Origin: Candidatus Bathyarchaeota archaeon
Lineage (GTDB): Archaea > Thermoproteota > Bathyarchaeia > Bathyarchaeales > Bathycorpusculaceae
NCBI GenBank assembly: GCA_026014745.1
Contig: JAOZHS010000002.1
Span: 682,001-746,000 of the forward strand
Reading direction: 5' to 3'
DNA: 64,000 nucleotides
Below, in pieces: positions 51,955 through 61,006 of the stretch (position 1 is the first letter of the stretch; the number at the start of each line of letters is the position of its first letter). Position numbers and translations under genes: made by a program. A model generated the notes under the pieces. It did not search any database, was not told where the DNA came from, and saw only the letters and a list, made by a program, of their open reading frames with translations.

Positions 51955-52653
51955 TTACCCCTTCAAGTATGCCATCACAATAGATAACAAAATTTTGGAG
52001 CCATCTACTAACGGATCCACTCCTGACCGTCCGTAGGTGCGTTGCTCAAAGGTTATCGGCACTTCGGTTATGCGAAAACCAGCCTTGGCGGTTTTGACAA
52101 GCATTTCAGACTCTATTTCGTATTCTCCCGACTTTAGCTTTTGCCCACTTAGCACTTCCCGCTTCATAGCACGGTAACCCGACTGGGAATCAGTGATGGC
52201 AACGCCAGTGAAGAGTTGGATGAGGTAGTTGAATATGCGGACGCCGAACTTGTTGAGTTGACGTGCCTCAACCCGTTTGTGGTTCATGTATCGTGAACCA
52301 ATCACCATGTCTGCTTTGCCAGATAGGACGGGGGCTAAAACTTCTTGGAGTTCCTCGGGCCAATGTGACCCATCAGAGTCTAGGGTGACGACTATGTCGC
52401 CTTTGGTTTGTGCAAAGCCCGCTCGGAGCGCGTAGCCCTTGCCAAGGTGCATCTTTAAGCTGTAAACTCTCACGCCGCGTTTGCATGCAACCTCTAGCGA
52501 GTGGTCATAGGATAAGTCGTTGACCACTATGATTTCAAAAGGTAAACCGCTTTTTTGAGCCGCCTTCTTGGTGCGGTCAATGATGTTGCCTATGGTTAAT
52601 TCCTCGTTGTATACGGGAATTATGATGGAGAGCAACATTTGACGTGAGCTCAT
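51955..52653 (-). CDS. Dolichyl-phosphate mannose synthase-like GT2
   Basis: About 232 residues: SIIIPVYNEELTIGNII, VVNDLSYDHS, VTLDSDGSHWPEEL and SQSGYRAMKREVL near 160 are DPM1-like. It would charge polyprenyl phosphate with a sugar for the neighbouring transferases. The ATG at 52653 follows GGAGGT with 10 nt spacing; an in-frame TTG at 52671 is less likely. First gene of the leftward glycosyltransferase set. Confidence 0.88.
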   Translation of the reverse strand: MSSRQMLLSIIIPVYNEELTIGNIIDRTKKAAQKSGLPFEIIVVNDLSYDHSLEVACKRGVRVYSLKMHLGKGYALRAGFAQTKGDIVVTLDSDGSHWPEELQEVLAPVLSGKADMVIGSRYMNHKRVEARQLNKFGVRIFNYLIQLFTGVAITDSQSGYRAMKREVLSGQKLKSGEYEIESEMLVKTAKAGFRITEVPITFEQRTYGRSGVDPLVDGSKILLSIVMAYLKG

Positions 52654-52670
52654 TTTATTGTTAACCTCCA

Positions 52671-53282
52671 ATGGAAGACCTTATAAAGTTTGGCTCCCCC
52701 AACGTTGTAAGCAACTCAGGGCAGTTTGAACACACGATGGCGACCACCCTAAACACCCCAACGTACGCGGACCGTAAGGTATGGTTTTCAATGTGGTTCT
52801 TGGGAGCAGTCGTAACATTTGGCGCCGCGTTTTTCCCCATGTTTTACCGATTGGTAGAGGGCAGAAACAGGCATCTTTCCCATGAAGCTGAACTGGAACG
52901 CAAAATAGCGCAGTATCTGGGCAGCAAAGGCAAACCCGTTCCTCAAACAAATAGCCACTTCAAAGTCATGAATGCGAAGGTGTGGGCGGCAAGCATCATT
53001 TTGGTGGTGCCTGCTTTTGTCATTGTCTATTTGTTGTCGCGGGATTTGGTGGTACATGAGCGTAAGCAAGACGAGTTTTTGGCGGCTGCATTGCCACAGC
53101 GTGTTTTCATGCCGCAGACTATACCGATAAAAACATATGCTTTGATAACGGTTGTTACATTGGGTGTTGGGGGCGTGTATTGGCTATACAAGGTTGTTAA
53201 CTTGTATAACGCTCACTATAAAGCCGACTTAGTAGTGGAGAAAGAAATTAGCCGGTTGATGGAGGAAGAGAAACGTGTCTAG
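52671..53282 (+). CDS. Small membrane protein of unknown function
   Basis: About 203 residues with three main hydrophobic segments: WFSMWFLGAVVTFGAAFFPMFY near residue 38, AASIILVVPAFVIVYLL near 110 and YALITVVTLGVGGVYWLYKVVNLYN near 158. The last resembles the end of DUF4234-like proteins. A later ATG at 52737 is possible. Its stop overlaps the CobD-like start by 8 bp, so the two are cotranscribed. Function unknown. Confidence 0.65.
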   Translation: MEDLIKFGSPNVVSNSGQFEHTMATTLNTPTYADRKVWFSMWFLGAVVTFGAAFFPMFYRLVEGRNRHLSHEAELERKIAQYLGSKGKPVPQTNSHFKVMNAKVWAASIILVVPAFVIVYLLSRDLVVHERKQDEFLAAALPQRVFMPQTIPIKTYALITVVTLGVGGVYWLYKVVNLYNAHYKADLVVEKEISRLMEEEKRV

Positions 53283-54384
53283 TACATGTAAGAAACGCCG
53301 TTTCGTGAGCCATGGCGGAGACATATGGGGATTTAGCAGAAAATACAACATACCCCTTGACGAGGTTTTAGAATTCAGTGGACCCATAAACTATCTAGGG
53401 CCCCCACAAAAGGCCATTGACGCCGTTAAAGAGAACGCACGTCTTATCCGTTACTATCCCGACCCAAATCCCGTTGAGTTTAAAGAGCAAATCGCCAGCT
53501 ACGTCGGCGAAGGCATCGACCCAGAAAATGTGTTGCTTGGGAACGGTTCAATCGAACTTATCTACATGATTACTGAAATCTTGCCTGACAAATTCAAAGC
53601 CCTCGTTCCTATTCCTTCCTTCTCGGAATATGAGAAGGCTGCTTTGCGCGTCGGCGGTGAACCCCAATTTTTACAGTTACCTCAAAACTTCACTCTTGAA
53701 ACAGAAAAAATCAAGCAAGCCATAACCGACGACACAAAAATTCTCTGCCTCTGCAACCCCCACAGTCCCTCAGGAACACTCTACACCAAACCCCAACTCC
53801 TTGACCTTGTGGAATTCTGCCACAAAAAAGACGTCATCTTTAGCGTAGACGAAAACTACATAGAATTCGACAATAACAGTCTAAAAAACACCTTGGCTGG
53901 CGCAGTTAAGGATTATGAGAACCTCTTTGTGATCCGTTCCGTCACCAAATTCTACGGTATGGCGGGCATACGCTTTGGCTACGCCCTTGCCGCAGAGACC
54001 CTGATTGAGAAGCTTGAAACGGTGCGGCAGCCATGGAGCATCAACGGATTAGCCAGCGTCGTCACATTAGCCGCACTAAATGATAAAGCTTTCATAGATA
54101 ACACCAAAGCCACCATAGCCCAAAACCGCGCTGCCCTTGCTCAAGCGCTTGGTGAAATCAAAGGCTTAACGGTTTATCCCTCCGTCACAAACTTTTTGCT
54201 CATAAAAATTCAAGACCAAAAACTTAACTCAACCAAACTCAAAGAAGCCCTAGCACAAGAACACATACTCATCCGGGACTGCTGTACGTTTATGGGTATG
54301 GATGACAGCTATTTCCGTGTGACAGTCCGCTCCGCTAAAGATAACCAGATACTTGTTGAAAAAATAAAACAGGCGTTAAAATAA
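53275..54384 (+). CDS. cobD: CobD-like PLP aminotransferase/decarboxylase (threonine-phosphate decarboxylase)
   Basis: About 369 residues, PLP fold type I. The N-terminal SHGGDIWGFSRKYNIP and LEFSGPINYLGPP match L-threonine-O-3-phosphate decarboxylase (CobD) and distinguish it from most histidinol-phosphate aminotransferases, and the PLP lysine lies in SVTKFYGMAGIRFGYAL. The product, aminopropanol phosphate, is the substrate for CbiB (46150-47235). The GTG at 53275 follows GGAGG with 9 nt. HisC-like activity cannot be ruled out. Confidence 0.75.
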   Translation: MSSTCKKRRFVSHGGDIWGFSRKYNIPLDEVLEFSGPINYLGPPQKAIDAVKENARLIRYYPDPNPVEFKEQIASYVGEGIDPENVLLGNGSIELIYMITEILPDKFKALVPIPSFSEYEKAALRVGGEPQFLQLPQNFTLETEKIKQAITDDTKILCLCNPHSPSGTLYTKPQLLDLVEFCHKKDVIFSVDENYIEFDNNSLKNTLAGAVKDYENLFVIRSVTKFYGMAGIRFGYALAAETLIEKLETVRQPWSINGLASVVTLAALNDKAFIDNTKATIAQNRAALAQALGEIKGLTVYPSVTNFLLIKIQDQKLNSTKLKEALAQEHILIRDCCTFMGMDDSYFRVTVRSAKDNQILVEKIKQALK

Positions 54385-54389
54385 AGAAA

Positions 54390-54409
54390 AAGGGAAAAAT
54401 TTTTCCCTT
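54390..54409. terminator. Bidirectional terminator-like palindrome
   Basis: A perfect 20-bp palindrome (AAGGGAAAAA then its complement) sits between the ends of the convergent CobD-like gene (stop 54384) and the secreted protein gene (stop 54408). It reads as a T-run with a stem in both directions, as expected for a shared terminator. Confidence 0.6.
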
Positions 54410-57029
54410 AGGGTCTTTTTCTAAGCATTAGTATGCCTACTATGGCTATGGCGATTATGATTGCTATGGTTGAGGCTAAAATGTACATGTCAGTGGGTGC
54501 CGTTGTAGCGACGGGAGACGGCGTTGGGGTGGGGGCTCCTTCTTCGGCTGCCATGGCTGTTTGTGCATGTGAGCTAAAGTAGCTTTCTGAACCGCCAAAG
54601 GTTGATACGATTGTGTATTTGCCTGGGATGTCGGGGGTGAACACGTAGCTGTAGTGTCCGTTGATGTCGCTTGTGACGTTTTCGATGTGGCGGTAGTTGC
54701 CGTTGGGGTCAATGGTATCTATGCTGACTGTTACGCCTTGCGCGTTGTTGGGTTTGGTTCGTTCGTGATAGAGATATTCCATCCATGCTGTCATGTCATT
54801 GTCAGATATCGCGGGTGTGCCTCTTGCGCCGGGAGATTGGTCGGTGACTGTGCCTTGGATGACTACGCTTCCTCCAAGCGATATTACTGTGTCGGGTGCC
54901 GTGACTGTTGTGGCGGTTTGGCCTTTGCCGAAGCAGTAGATGGAGTTGTCCATGTTGTCATAGTTTATCAAGTAACCGTCTGAGATTGCCATGCCGTTGG
55001 ATAAGCTGGTGATGTTCCAGAGGCCTTTGCCGTTGTCTGCGTCATAACAGTAAATGGTCCATCCGCGGAGTAGCGGTTGGGTGTGGCTGTGTTCGCCGGT
55101 TGTAACGTAAACTTTGTGGTCGGCGATGTAGGTTTGGGCTGCGGGCCAATTCGGATAGGGTCCTTCGAGTTCGCCGGGGTTTAGTGAGGAATTCCAAAGC
55201 AGGTTGCCTGTCGCCATTTCATAGCAGTAGAGGATGCCTGCATATCCAGCCGAGTAGAGTTTTCCGTAGGCAGTTTGTCCATTTAAGCCATACATGTCAT
55301 ATTGGTCTTGAGATGCTGATGGTCCCCAGACTTGTTCGCCTGTAGCTAAACTGTAGCCGTACCATTGTCGTGTTTCCTTAAGTCTCATGGTGAAGATTCC
55401 AGCTTGTGGATCAATGGGTCCCATGGAGATTGTGCCGTTAGTTATAGGTGCACCAGTATAGTTTTTCATCCACATCAAAGACCCTCTGGATTCTGGGTTT
55501 AAGTTCAATGACCAGATGGTGTATGCGCCGACTCCGTATTGGAAGCTGCTTAATCCGCTGACGCCGATGAGTTGGTTGCTTAATATGTTGTTGATGCTGC
55601 CCAAGTTTTTAGGTACCGTAATGTTCCAGGAGTATCCGTTGCTGCCGTCGATGGTTTCGCCTATGGGTTCACGGAACATCCAGTAGAAGGCTTCTGCGCT
55701 CTGATACGCCGAGTAGGGGACGCCTAGGTTGTTGTTTGGGAACGAAAGCGCCACTGTTGAATTCCAAAGTGCTAACCAACCGTGCGCTTGGTCGTAGACG
55801 TAGATTAGTTCTTCGCCGTTGGGTCCGACTGTTCTTGTGGAGGCTGCGAATTGTGCGCCGCTAGAGGGTACGTTGGCGATGTTGCATATCCATTTGCCTG
55901 TGTAGGCGTCATACATTTGCCATACGGGGCTGTTGGCTGGCGCCGTGAAGTTGTACCAAGAGCCGTTGTTTCTTTGGTAGGAGTAGGTTGTGGCTTTGGT
56001 TTGGGTGTAAGTGGACCATAAGTATGAGCTGGCTCCATGCTGGTTGGGGGAATCGTATTCGAGGATTTGTCCAAATGACAATACTGGGTAGGTGTAGGGG
56101 ATTTCGGTTGCTCCAATGTGTGCGCCGGTTTGGGAGCCTATTTGGATGGGACCTGAGCCGTTGTTGTACCAGATTTGTTCGCCTGTGGTGAGGTCTACGC
56201 AGTAAAAGCCGTATCTTGGGGCGCGGGGTTCATTGTAGTATAGTCTTCCATACATTATGATGCCTGCAGTCCACATGGTTTCGTAGGCGCTGCCTGTGAA
56301 GTAGCTGTAGTCATCGTATGGTTGTCCGACGATACCGCCGGTGGTTGTGGGTTTAGTCCATACTATGTGTGCTGTGGCTGGGGCTCTGGTTGCGTTGTTA
56401 AAGTTATAGAGCGGTGAGCCGCCTGCTAGCCAATTGCCTGAGATTTCAGACCAGTCTCGGTTGGTTGCGTAGATGGGGCGTGTCCAGTAGTCGGTTGGGA
56501 GAGGCGTGCTTGGGAACTCTAAGATGGGGTCTTCTTGGACAACTAATGTTACGGGGTCGCTGGTGCTTGCGGTTAAAGTATCGTTTATGTATGCAGCATA
56601 TGCGGCTGTGTAGCCGCCTGGGGGTGGGTTTACTCCCGTGTATGTTATGCCGGGGAATTTAGCTACAAAAATGTAGTTACCCGTTTGTTCGGGGGTATAG
56701 TTTGTCCAGCCGCCGCCAACGGGGTCTGAGTCAAAGGGGCCTAGGGTTTCGTTGGTTCCGTCGGGTCTTGTGACTTCTACGGTAAATTTGAATCGGTCGC
56801 CGTATTGTCCAGATGCTGTTTGTGGAAGAGTGTCTAGCCAGAAAACGATGAGTGCAGTTTGGCCGACGCCGATGGGATTGGGTGCGACGGCGATGTAGGT
56901 CCAGCTTGCTTTTGTCCAAGGTGGGGTGTGTGCGTTGACGCTGGGTAGCGCTATTAGTGTTGCTGAGGCGATGAGTATCATAAGGCAGATGGTCAGGGCT
57001 GTTTTTGTTTTGATTCTAAAAATTCGCAT
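54408..57029 (-). CDS. Large secreted PQQ-repeat-like surface protein
   Basis: About 873 residues. A signal peptide ends near SVNA-HTP (residue 33). An Ig-like region follows (SWTYIAVAPNPIGVGQTALIVFW, TPEQTGNYIFVAKF), then several PQQ/quinoprotein-like propeller repeats (GVYCVDLTTGEQIWYNN-type blades, YAGILYCYEMATGNLLWNSS, GWTIYCYDADNGKGLWNIT), another Ig-like domain, a Pro/Thr stalk and a C-terminal anchor helix with LRKRP. It is extracellular and attached to the membrane. Propeller repeats may bind sugars or cofactors; the function is unknown. Confidence 0.85.
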   Translation of the reverse strand: MRIFRIKTKTALTICLMILIASATLIALPSVNAHTPPWTKASWTYIAVAPNPIGVGQTALIVFWLDTLPQTASGQYGDRFKFTVEVTRPDGTNETLGPFDSDPVGGGWTNYTPEQTGNYIFVAKFPGITYTGVNPPPGGYTAAYAAYINDTLTASTSDPVTLVVQEDPILEFPSTPLPTDYWTRPIYATNRDWSEISGNWLAGGSPLYNFNNATRAPATAHIVWTKPTTTGGIVGQPYDDYSYFTGSAYETMWTAGIIMYGRLYYNEPRAPRYGFYCVDLTTGEQIWYNNGSGPIQIGSQTGAHIGATEIPYTYPVLSFGQILEYDSPNQHGASSYLWSTYTQTKATTYSYQRNNGSWYNFTAPANSPVWQMYDAYTGKWICNIANVPSSGAQFAASTRTVGPNGEELIYVYDQAHGWLALWNSTVALSFPNNNLGVPYSAYQSAEAFYWMFREPIGETIDGSNGYSWNITVPKNLGSINNILSNQLIGVSGLSSFQYGVGAYTIWSLNLNPESRGSLMWMKNYTGAPITNGTISMGPIDPQAGIFTMRLKETRQWYGYSLATGEQVWGPSASQDQYDMYGLNGQTAYGKLYSAGYAGILYCYEMATGNLLWNSSLNPGELEGPYPNWPAAQTYIADHKVYVTTGEHSHTQPLLRGWTIYCYDADNGKGLWNITSLSNGMAISDGYLINYDNMDNSIYCFGKGQTATTVTAPDTVISLGGSVVIQGTVTDQSPGARGTPAISDNDMTAWMEYLYHERTKPNNAQGVTVSIDTIDPNGNYRHIENVTSDINGHYSYVFTPDIPGKYTIVSTFGGSESYFSSHAQTAMAAEEGAPTPTPSPVATTAPTDMYILASTIAIIIAIAIVGILMLRKRP

Positions 57030-57259
57030 AATTGGTTGTTCCTTAACATATTTAGTGCCTGAAGAAAAGTATACTATTCAGGCAATCTCTTCTTTGTTAT
57101 CTTTTGTTAATAAACTTTTTGAAACCTATGCTTGTACCTTTAGTTTTATTGTACATATGTAATGTTCTACAAATCTATTAACAGCAAAAAAAAATCAATA
57201 TTCTATGATATAAAAAGCGATCAAGCAACGGCTTTAATGAAAAAACGCTTCAAATATTA

Positions 57260-57541
57260 TTATTCTTGAACCGGAATGGAGGCTACGCTTAGAACCTGTG
57301 CAATTAGATGTTGCCTAATTTCTTCGACTGAGGCGTTTTTGGCGGGTTTGGCATGATGCGTCTTGATGTGTCTTTCAATTGCATTGCTCATCATTTTGGC
57401 GTTAGGCAAAACCAGAATCGAAACTCCACATTTACAGTGGATTAATGGTAAACTTGATTTGTGAAGTTTCTTGGCAAGCTTTTTTTCTTCCAATGTACAA
57501 ATGACTTGTTTATTTATTCGGGTTTTTTTCATTTTTTCCAA
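57260..57541 (-). CDS. Small basic protein with possible zinc site
   Basis: About 93 residues, very basic N-terminus. Cys36, Cys38, His58, His62 and His63 (HCKCG and RHIKTHH) form a C2H2-like spacing that could bind zinc. It lies alone in AT-rich sequence with a T-rich upstream region. A DNA- or RNA-binding role is plausible from charge alone; no family recognised. Confidence 0.55.
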   Translation of the reverse strand: MEKMKKTRINKQVICTLEEKKLAKKLHKSSLPLIHCKCGVSILVLPNAKMMSNAIERHIKTHHAKPAKNASVEEIRQHLIAQVLSVASIPVQE

Positions 57542-57661
57542 GATTTTGATTTGTTTATTAGTTTTTTTATTTTAAATATTTTAAATAATAAATTATGTTG
57601 TAGGCTAAACACAGTCACATAAAATAATGGCGCCAATTATTCGCCTGTCATGGTTTGTTAG

Positions 57662-58282
57662 TTAACTTTTTTTAGCCCGCATTATCTGCTGTGATAACTC
57701 TACATCTTTGAGGGTATTAACGTTAAGCAAAACCTCGGTTTCCTGAGTTATGATGGCACTTGTTTCAATTTTACCTTCTCCTTGAACTTTGGCGCCGTTG
57801 ATGACGTTTATTCCTGAAACCGCATACCACACACCCTTGTATTCGTCTGTGGATGAAATGGATAACCCTAAATCCTGCCGCGCTTTGATGGGCACAAACA
57901 CAGCCAAAAAATCCTTTCCGCACCTTTCAAACTCATCGACCACACTGTCCAAAAACTCCCCCGTTATGGCTGGCACATCAGCGGGCATGGTGAGTACCGG
58001 ACCAAACCACCCCAGCATACGCACTGCCTGTTTGAGGTCATTGTGATAGCCGTTTGCTTCGGTATGCACAAACTTCCAGCCCTTCTCAACGCAGTACTTT
58101 TCTGTCTGTGGAGTGTTAGCGCTGGTTATCACGTAGAATTGGGAAATGTTTTTTGCTTCTTGGATGGCTTGGGCAACCCAGTCAATCAATGGTTTTTCCA
58201 AAAAAGGCAGCATCGGCTTCTCAGTGGGTAGCCCCATGCGGGTGCCTCTGCCTCCTGCCATAATCAACGCTGGAATCTTCAA
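57662..58282 (-). CDS. cobY: Adenosylcobinamide-phosphate guanylyltransferase, CobY-like
   Basis: About 206 residues, a MobA-like nucleotidyltransferase: LIMAGGRGTRMGLPTEKPMLP at the N-terminus binds GTP, and TMPADVPAITGEF near 98 supplies the metal Asp. Archaea use CobY in place of bacterial CobU to make adenosylcobinamide-GDP. The pairing with CobS (4-bp overlap) supports this over other sugar nucleotidyltransferases. Confidence 0.9.
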   Translation of the reverse strand: MKIPALIMAGGRGTRMGLPTEKPMLPFLEKPLIDWVAQAIQEAKNISQFYVITSANTPQTEKYCVEKGWKFVHTEANGYHNDLKQAVRMLGWFGPVLTMPADVPAITGEFLDSVVDEFERCGKDFLAVFVPIKARQDLGLSISSTDEYKGVWYAVSGINVINGAKVQGEGKIETSAIITQETEVLLNVNTLKDVELSQQIMRAKKS

Positions 58283-59115
58283 AACAGCCCCACCGCCAAA
58301 ACGACTGCAAGTACTATCAGCGCCACCGCCCTTGCCACTTCGTTGGTTGCGCCAATCATGTCTCCGGAAACCCCACCGAAAACGCTGTTTGAAACCTTAT
58401 TCATAACAAACGCCACGGGAACACTGACCAAAGCTATGCCCACGGCAACTACCCCCAAAAGCAAACTGCCGGATAGCGTAAAGCAGGCAAACGCGATTAC
58501 AACTGCGAACACGTAGGCTACGGCGTTTAGTTTCTTTTTGGCTTTAGCGAGAAAAATTGAGCCTAAGCCTTTATGGCTGGGTTTTCCAACCCAAACAATC
58601 GTAACCATAGCTAACTTTGCGGAAACCTCCGCGATGATTATTGCGCCAACCGCGAAAGCTGGATTGATAAAGAACAGCCCAAGAAATGCCACAAACTCCA
58701 CTGCCAACGCCAAAACCGCTCCAGCGTAGGATACTGTCCAGGCGTGGGCTTTCATTTTTCGGTCATGTAGATTACGTAACCCCAAGGCGTTGCCGAGGTC
58801 AATTAAGCCATCGAAATGCTGCAGTCCAGTCAACACGGATAGAAACGCCAGTGTCATCGCTGCTGGGAGCAGTTTGCCCAGAAAAGCTGTAGGTAATGCT
58901 ACTGCCATATTTGCGAAGCCCAGTAAGGCTCCAATTAGGTAGCTGCAGCCCACGAAATATGCTGCACCAAGGATGCCTATGAAGCCGCCTATGATTGGAA
59001 AAAGCCACATGTTGGCTGCCGTTGTGAAAATGAAGTCTTCCTTTCCGCCCACTGGAATTATAGTGAGGAACGACAACAAATCCCTAAAAGTTTTTATAGT
59101 TTTCACAGGCGACAT
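58279..59115 (-). CDS. cobS: Cobalamin synthase CobS
   Basis: About 278 residues with six or seven membrane helices. LQHFDGLIDLGNALG near 97 and FGGVSGDMIGATNEV near 245 are the family's metal and substrate sites. It joins adenosylcobinamide-GDP with the lower-ligand riboside phosphate. Operon with cobY; its start faces the epimerase gene across 38 bp. Confidence 0.94.
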   Translation of the reverse strand: MSPVKTIKTFRDLLSFLTIIPVGGKEDFIFTTAANMWLFPIIGGFIGILGAAYFVGCSYLIGALLGFANMAVALPTAFLGKLLPAAMTLAFLSVLTGLQHFDGLIDLGNALGLRNLHDRKMKAHAWTVSYAGAVLALAVEFVAFLGLFFINPAFAVGAIIIAEVSAKLAMVTIVWVGKPSHKGLGSIFLAKAKKKLNAVAYVFAVVIAFACFTLSGSLLLGVVAVGIALVSVPVAFVMNKVSNSVFGGVSGDMIGATNEVARAVALIVLAVVLAVGLF

Positions 59116-59128
59116 ATACCTACAACTA

Positions 59129-59146
59129 CCTATATGGGAATATAGG
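59129..59146. promoter_or_regulatory. Symmetric TATA-like palindrome between cobS and the epimerase gene
   Basis: CCTATAT-GGGA-ATATAGG, 7-bp arms, lies in the 38-bp space between divergent genes. It could serve as TATA boxes for both directions, though it sits very near both starts and would mean leaderless transcripts, or as an operator. Confidence 0.4.
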
Positions 59147-59153
59147 CTTTGTC

Positions 59154-60098
59154 GTGACTCGGATGGCTGACCTAAAAGGAAAAAATGTGCTCGTAACTGG
59201 GGGAGCAGGCTTTATTGGCTTCCACTTGTGCAAGAAACTCTCTGACTTAACCGAAAACTTGACGAATTATGACAATCTCTCAAACGGCACACTTGAAAAC
59301 GTCAAAGATGTTCCTAAAGCGAAATTCGTCAAAGGCGACATACTTGACTTAAAGAAACTCTGCGACTTACCCAAAACCGATTTAATCTATCACCTAGCCG
59401 CACAAGTTGTCGTCGGCTACTCCATGGAGAATCCGCTTGCCGATTTCGAAACCAACGCCAAAGGCACCCTTCACGTCTTAGAAAAAGCCCGCAAAGACGA
59501 CGCTAAAGTTGTGTTTGCATCCAGCGCCGCCGTCTACGGTAACCCGCCCATATTCCCGACACCTGAATCATATGGTTTTCACCCCTTCTCCTGCTACGGC
59601 GTTTCCAAAGTGGTGGGCGAAGAATATTGCCAGATGTATCGTGAACAATACGGCTTAGAAGTCGTAATAACACGCTTCGCCAACGTGTATGGCTTACGAT
59701 GCCACGGCGTCATCCATGATTTTCTGGATAAATTAGCCAAAAACCCTGACAAACTCGAAATCCTCGGAACGGGTCAGCAATGCCGCGATTTTGTTCATGT
59801 TTCTGATGTTGTTAACGCATTAGTAACAATGGGCACCAAAGAGGGCATCAACGGAGAAGTCTACAACCTTGGATTAGGCAAAACAACCTCTATCCTCGAA
59901 TTAGCCAACCTCATCTTAACCATTCTTAACCTTCAAAACCGAACCGTCGTCACCACCACGGGTCATTCTTGGCAGGGTGATGTTACCAAAATATGGTTTG
60001 ACATCACTAAAGCCAAAAAAGAGCTCGGTTGGATCCCCAAAGTCTCATTAGAAGAAAGCATTAAAGAAGTCATCGCTGCGAGGAAACTCTCCCAATGA
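59154..60098 (+). CDS. NAD-dependent sugar epimerase/dehydratase
   Basis: About 314 residues of the extended short-chain dehydrogenase family: NAD motif VTGGAGFIGFHL near residue 12, LAAQ near 82, SSAAVYG near 122 and the catalytic CYGVSK near 146. It resembles UDP-glucose/GlcNAc 4-epimerases. GTG at 59154 or ATG at 59163. ATGA overlap with the UbiA gene suggests the sugar is used on a lipid, for example a headgroup. Confidence 0.9.
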   Translation: MTRMADLKGKNVLVTGGAGFIGFHLCKKLSDLTENLTNYDNLSNGTLENVKDVPKAKFVKGDILDLKKLCDLPKTDLIYHLAAQVVVGYSMENPLADFETNAKGTLHVLEKARKDDAKVVFASSAAVYGNPPIFPTPESYGFHPFSCYGVSKVVGEEYCQMYREQYGLEVVITRFANVYGLRCHGVIHDFLDKLAKNPDKLEILGTGQQCRDFVHVSDVVNALVTMGTKEGINGEVYNLGLGKTTSILELANLILTILNLQNRTVVTTTGHSWQGDVTKIWFDITKAKKELGWIPKVSLEESIKEVIAARKLSQ

Positions 60099-61006
60099 GT
60101 GGTGCCGGGCCAGCTAAAGGTTTAATCGCGCTGCTACGTCTCCCCTACTGGCTCATGACAGGCGGGCTTTCGCTTCTGACGGCTTTAGCCATAACCAAGG
60201 CAAGCCTCGCCAATGTCCCCACTACGTTGGGCGATTTAGGCTTCGGCTGGGTTGCCCTGCTGATTTTCTTCTCCATGGCTTTCATCACTTCCGCGGGATT
60301 CGCCATAAATGACTTCTTTGACCGAGAAAGCGACGCCGTCATAAAACCCAAACGACCCATCCCCTCTGGTGCCTTAACCCTCAAACAGGTCATAGCCATC
60401 TCGGGAACCCTCTTCGCCATAGGCTTAGTTTTAGCGTTTTTGATTAATTGGCTTAGCTTCGCTATAATCGCGGTGGATTCTCTTCTGCTGCTGCTCTATT
60501 CGTATATGGTTAAACGCAAATCGGGCTTTATCGCCAACATCCTCGTCGGCATCCTAACCGGAACAGCATTTCTCTATGGGCAAGCAACTGTAACCGACAC
60601 GCTTAGCCTAATCTCTTTGGCGCTGTATCCCATCGCGTTTGGCACAATAGGCGGCAACGTGTTACGCGACGTTTTAAGCGTGGAAGGCGACACCAAAGTG
60701 GGCTATCCGACGCTTCCCCAAAAAATCGGCAGCCCCAAATCAGTCAAAGTCGCAGCAATCTTCTTCCTACTCACAGGTCTCCTCGCGCCCCTGCCATCCG
60801 TGCCCCTCATCCCCGACCACTTCAGCCTCTACTACTTGCCCCTAATCCTTGTCTGGAGCGTCCTTCTCATCTACTCATCCATCCGCCTAATCACATGTGC
60901 TTCTACCGTGCAAAATGTGCGCAAATATGAGCGAATAGTCACTATGTCGATGATTCTTTTACCGCTAGCTCTTATAATGGAAGCGATACTTGGAGGGTTA
61001 CTATGA
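60095..61006 (+). CDS. UbiA-family prenyltransferase (DGGGP synthase-like)
   Basis: About 303 residues, eight or nine membrane helices. Two Asp motifs are present: NDFFDRESD (residues 72-80) and RDVLSVEGD (191-199), which bind the prenyl pyrophosphate through Mg. Archaeal members add the second geranylgeranyl chain to geranylgeranylglyceryl phosphate; others make quinones. It lies between an epimerase and a tetraether-synthase-like gene with 4-bp overlaps each side, favouring the lipid role. Confidence 0.9.
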   Translation: MSGAGPAKGLIALLRLPYWLMTGGLSLLTALAITKASLANVPTTLGDLGFGWVALLIFFSMAFITSAGFAINDFFDRESDAVIKPKRPIPSGALTLKQVIAISGTLFAIGLVLAFLINWLSFAIIAVDSLLLLLYSYMVKRKSGFIANILVGILTGTAFLYGQATVTDTLSLISLALYPIAFGTIGGNVLRDVLSVEGDTKVGYPTLPQKIGSPKSVKVAAIFFLLTGLLAPLPSVPLIPDHFSLYYLPLILVWSVLLIYSSIRLITCASTVQNVRKYERIVTMSMILLPLALIMEAILGGLL

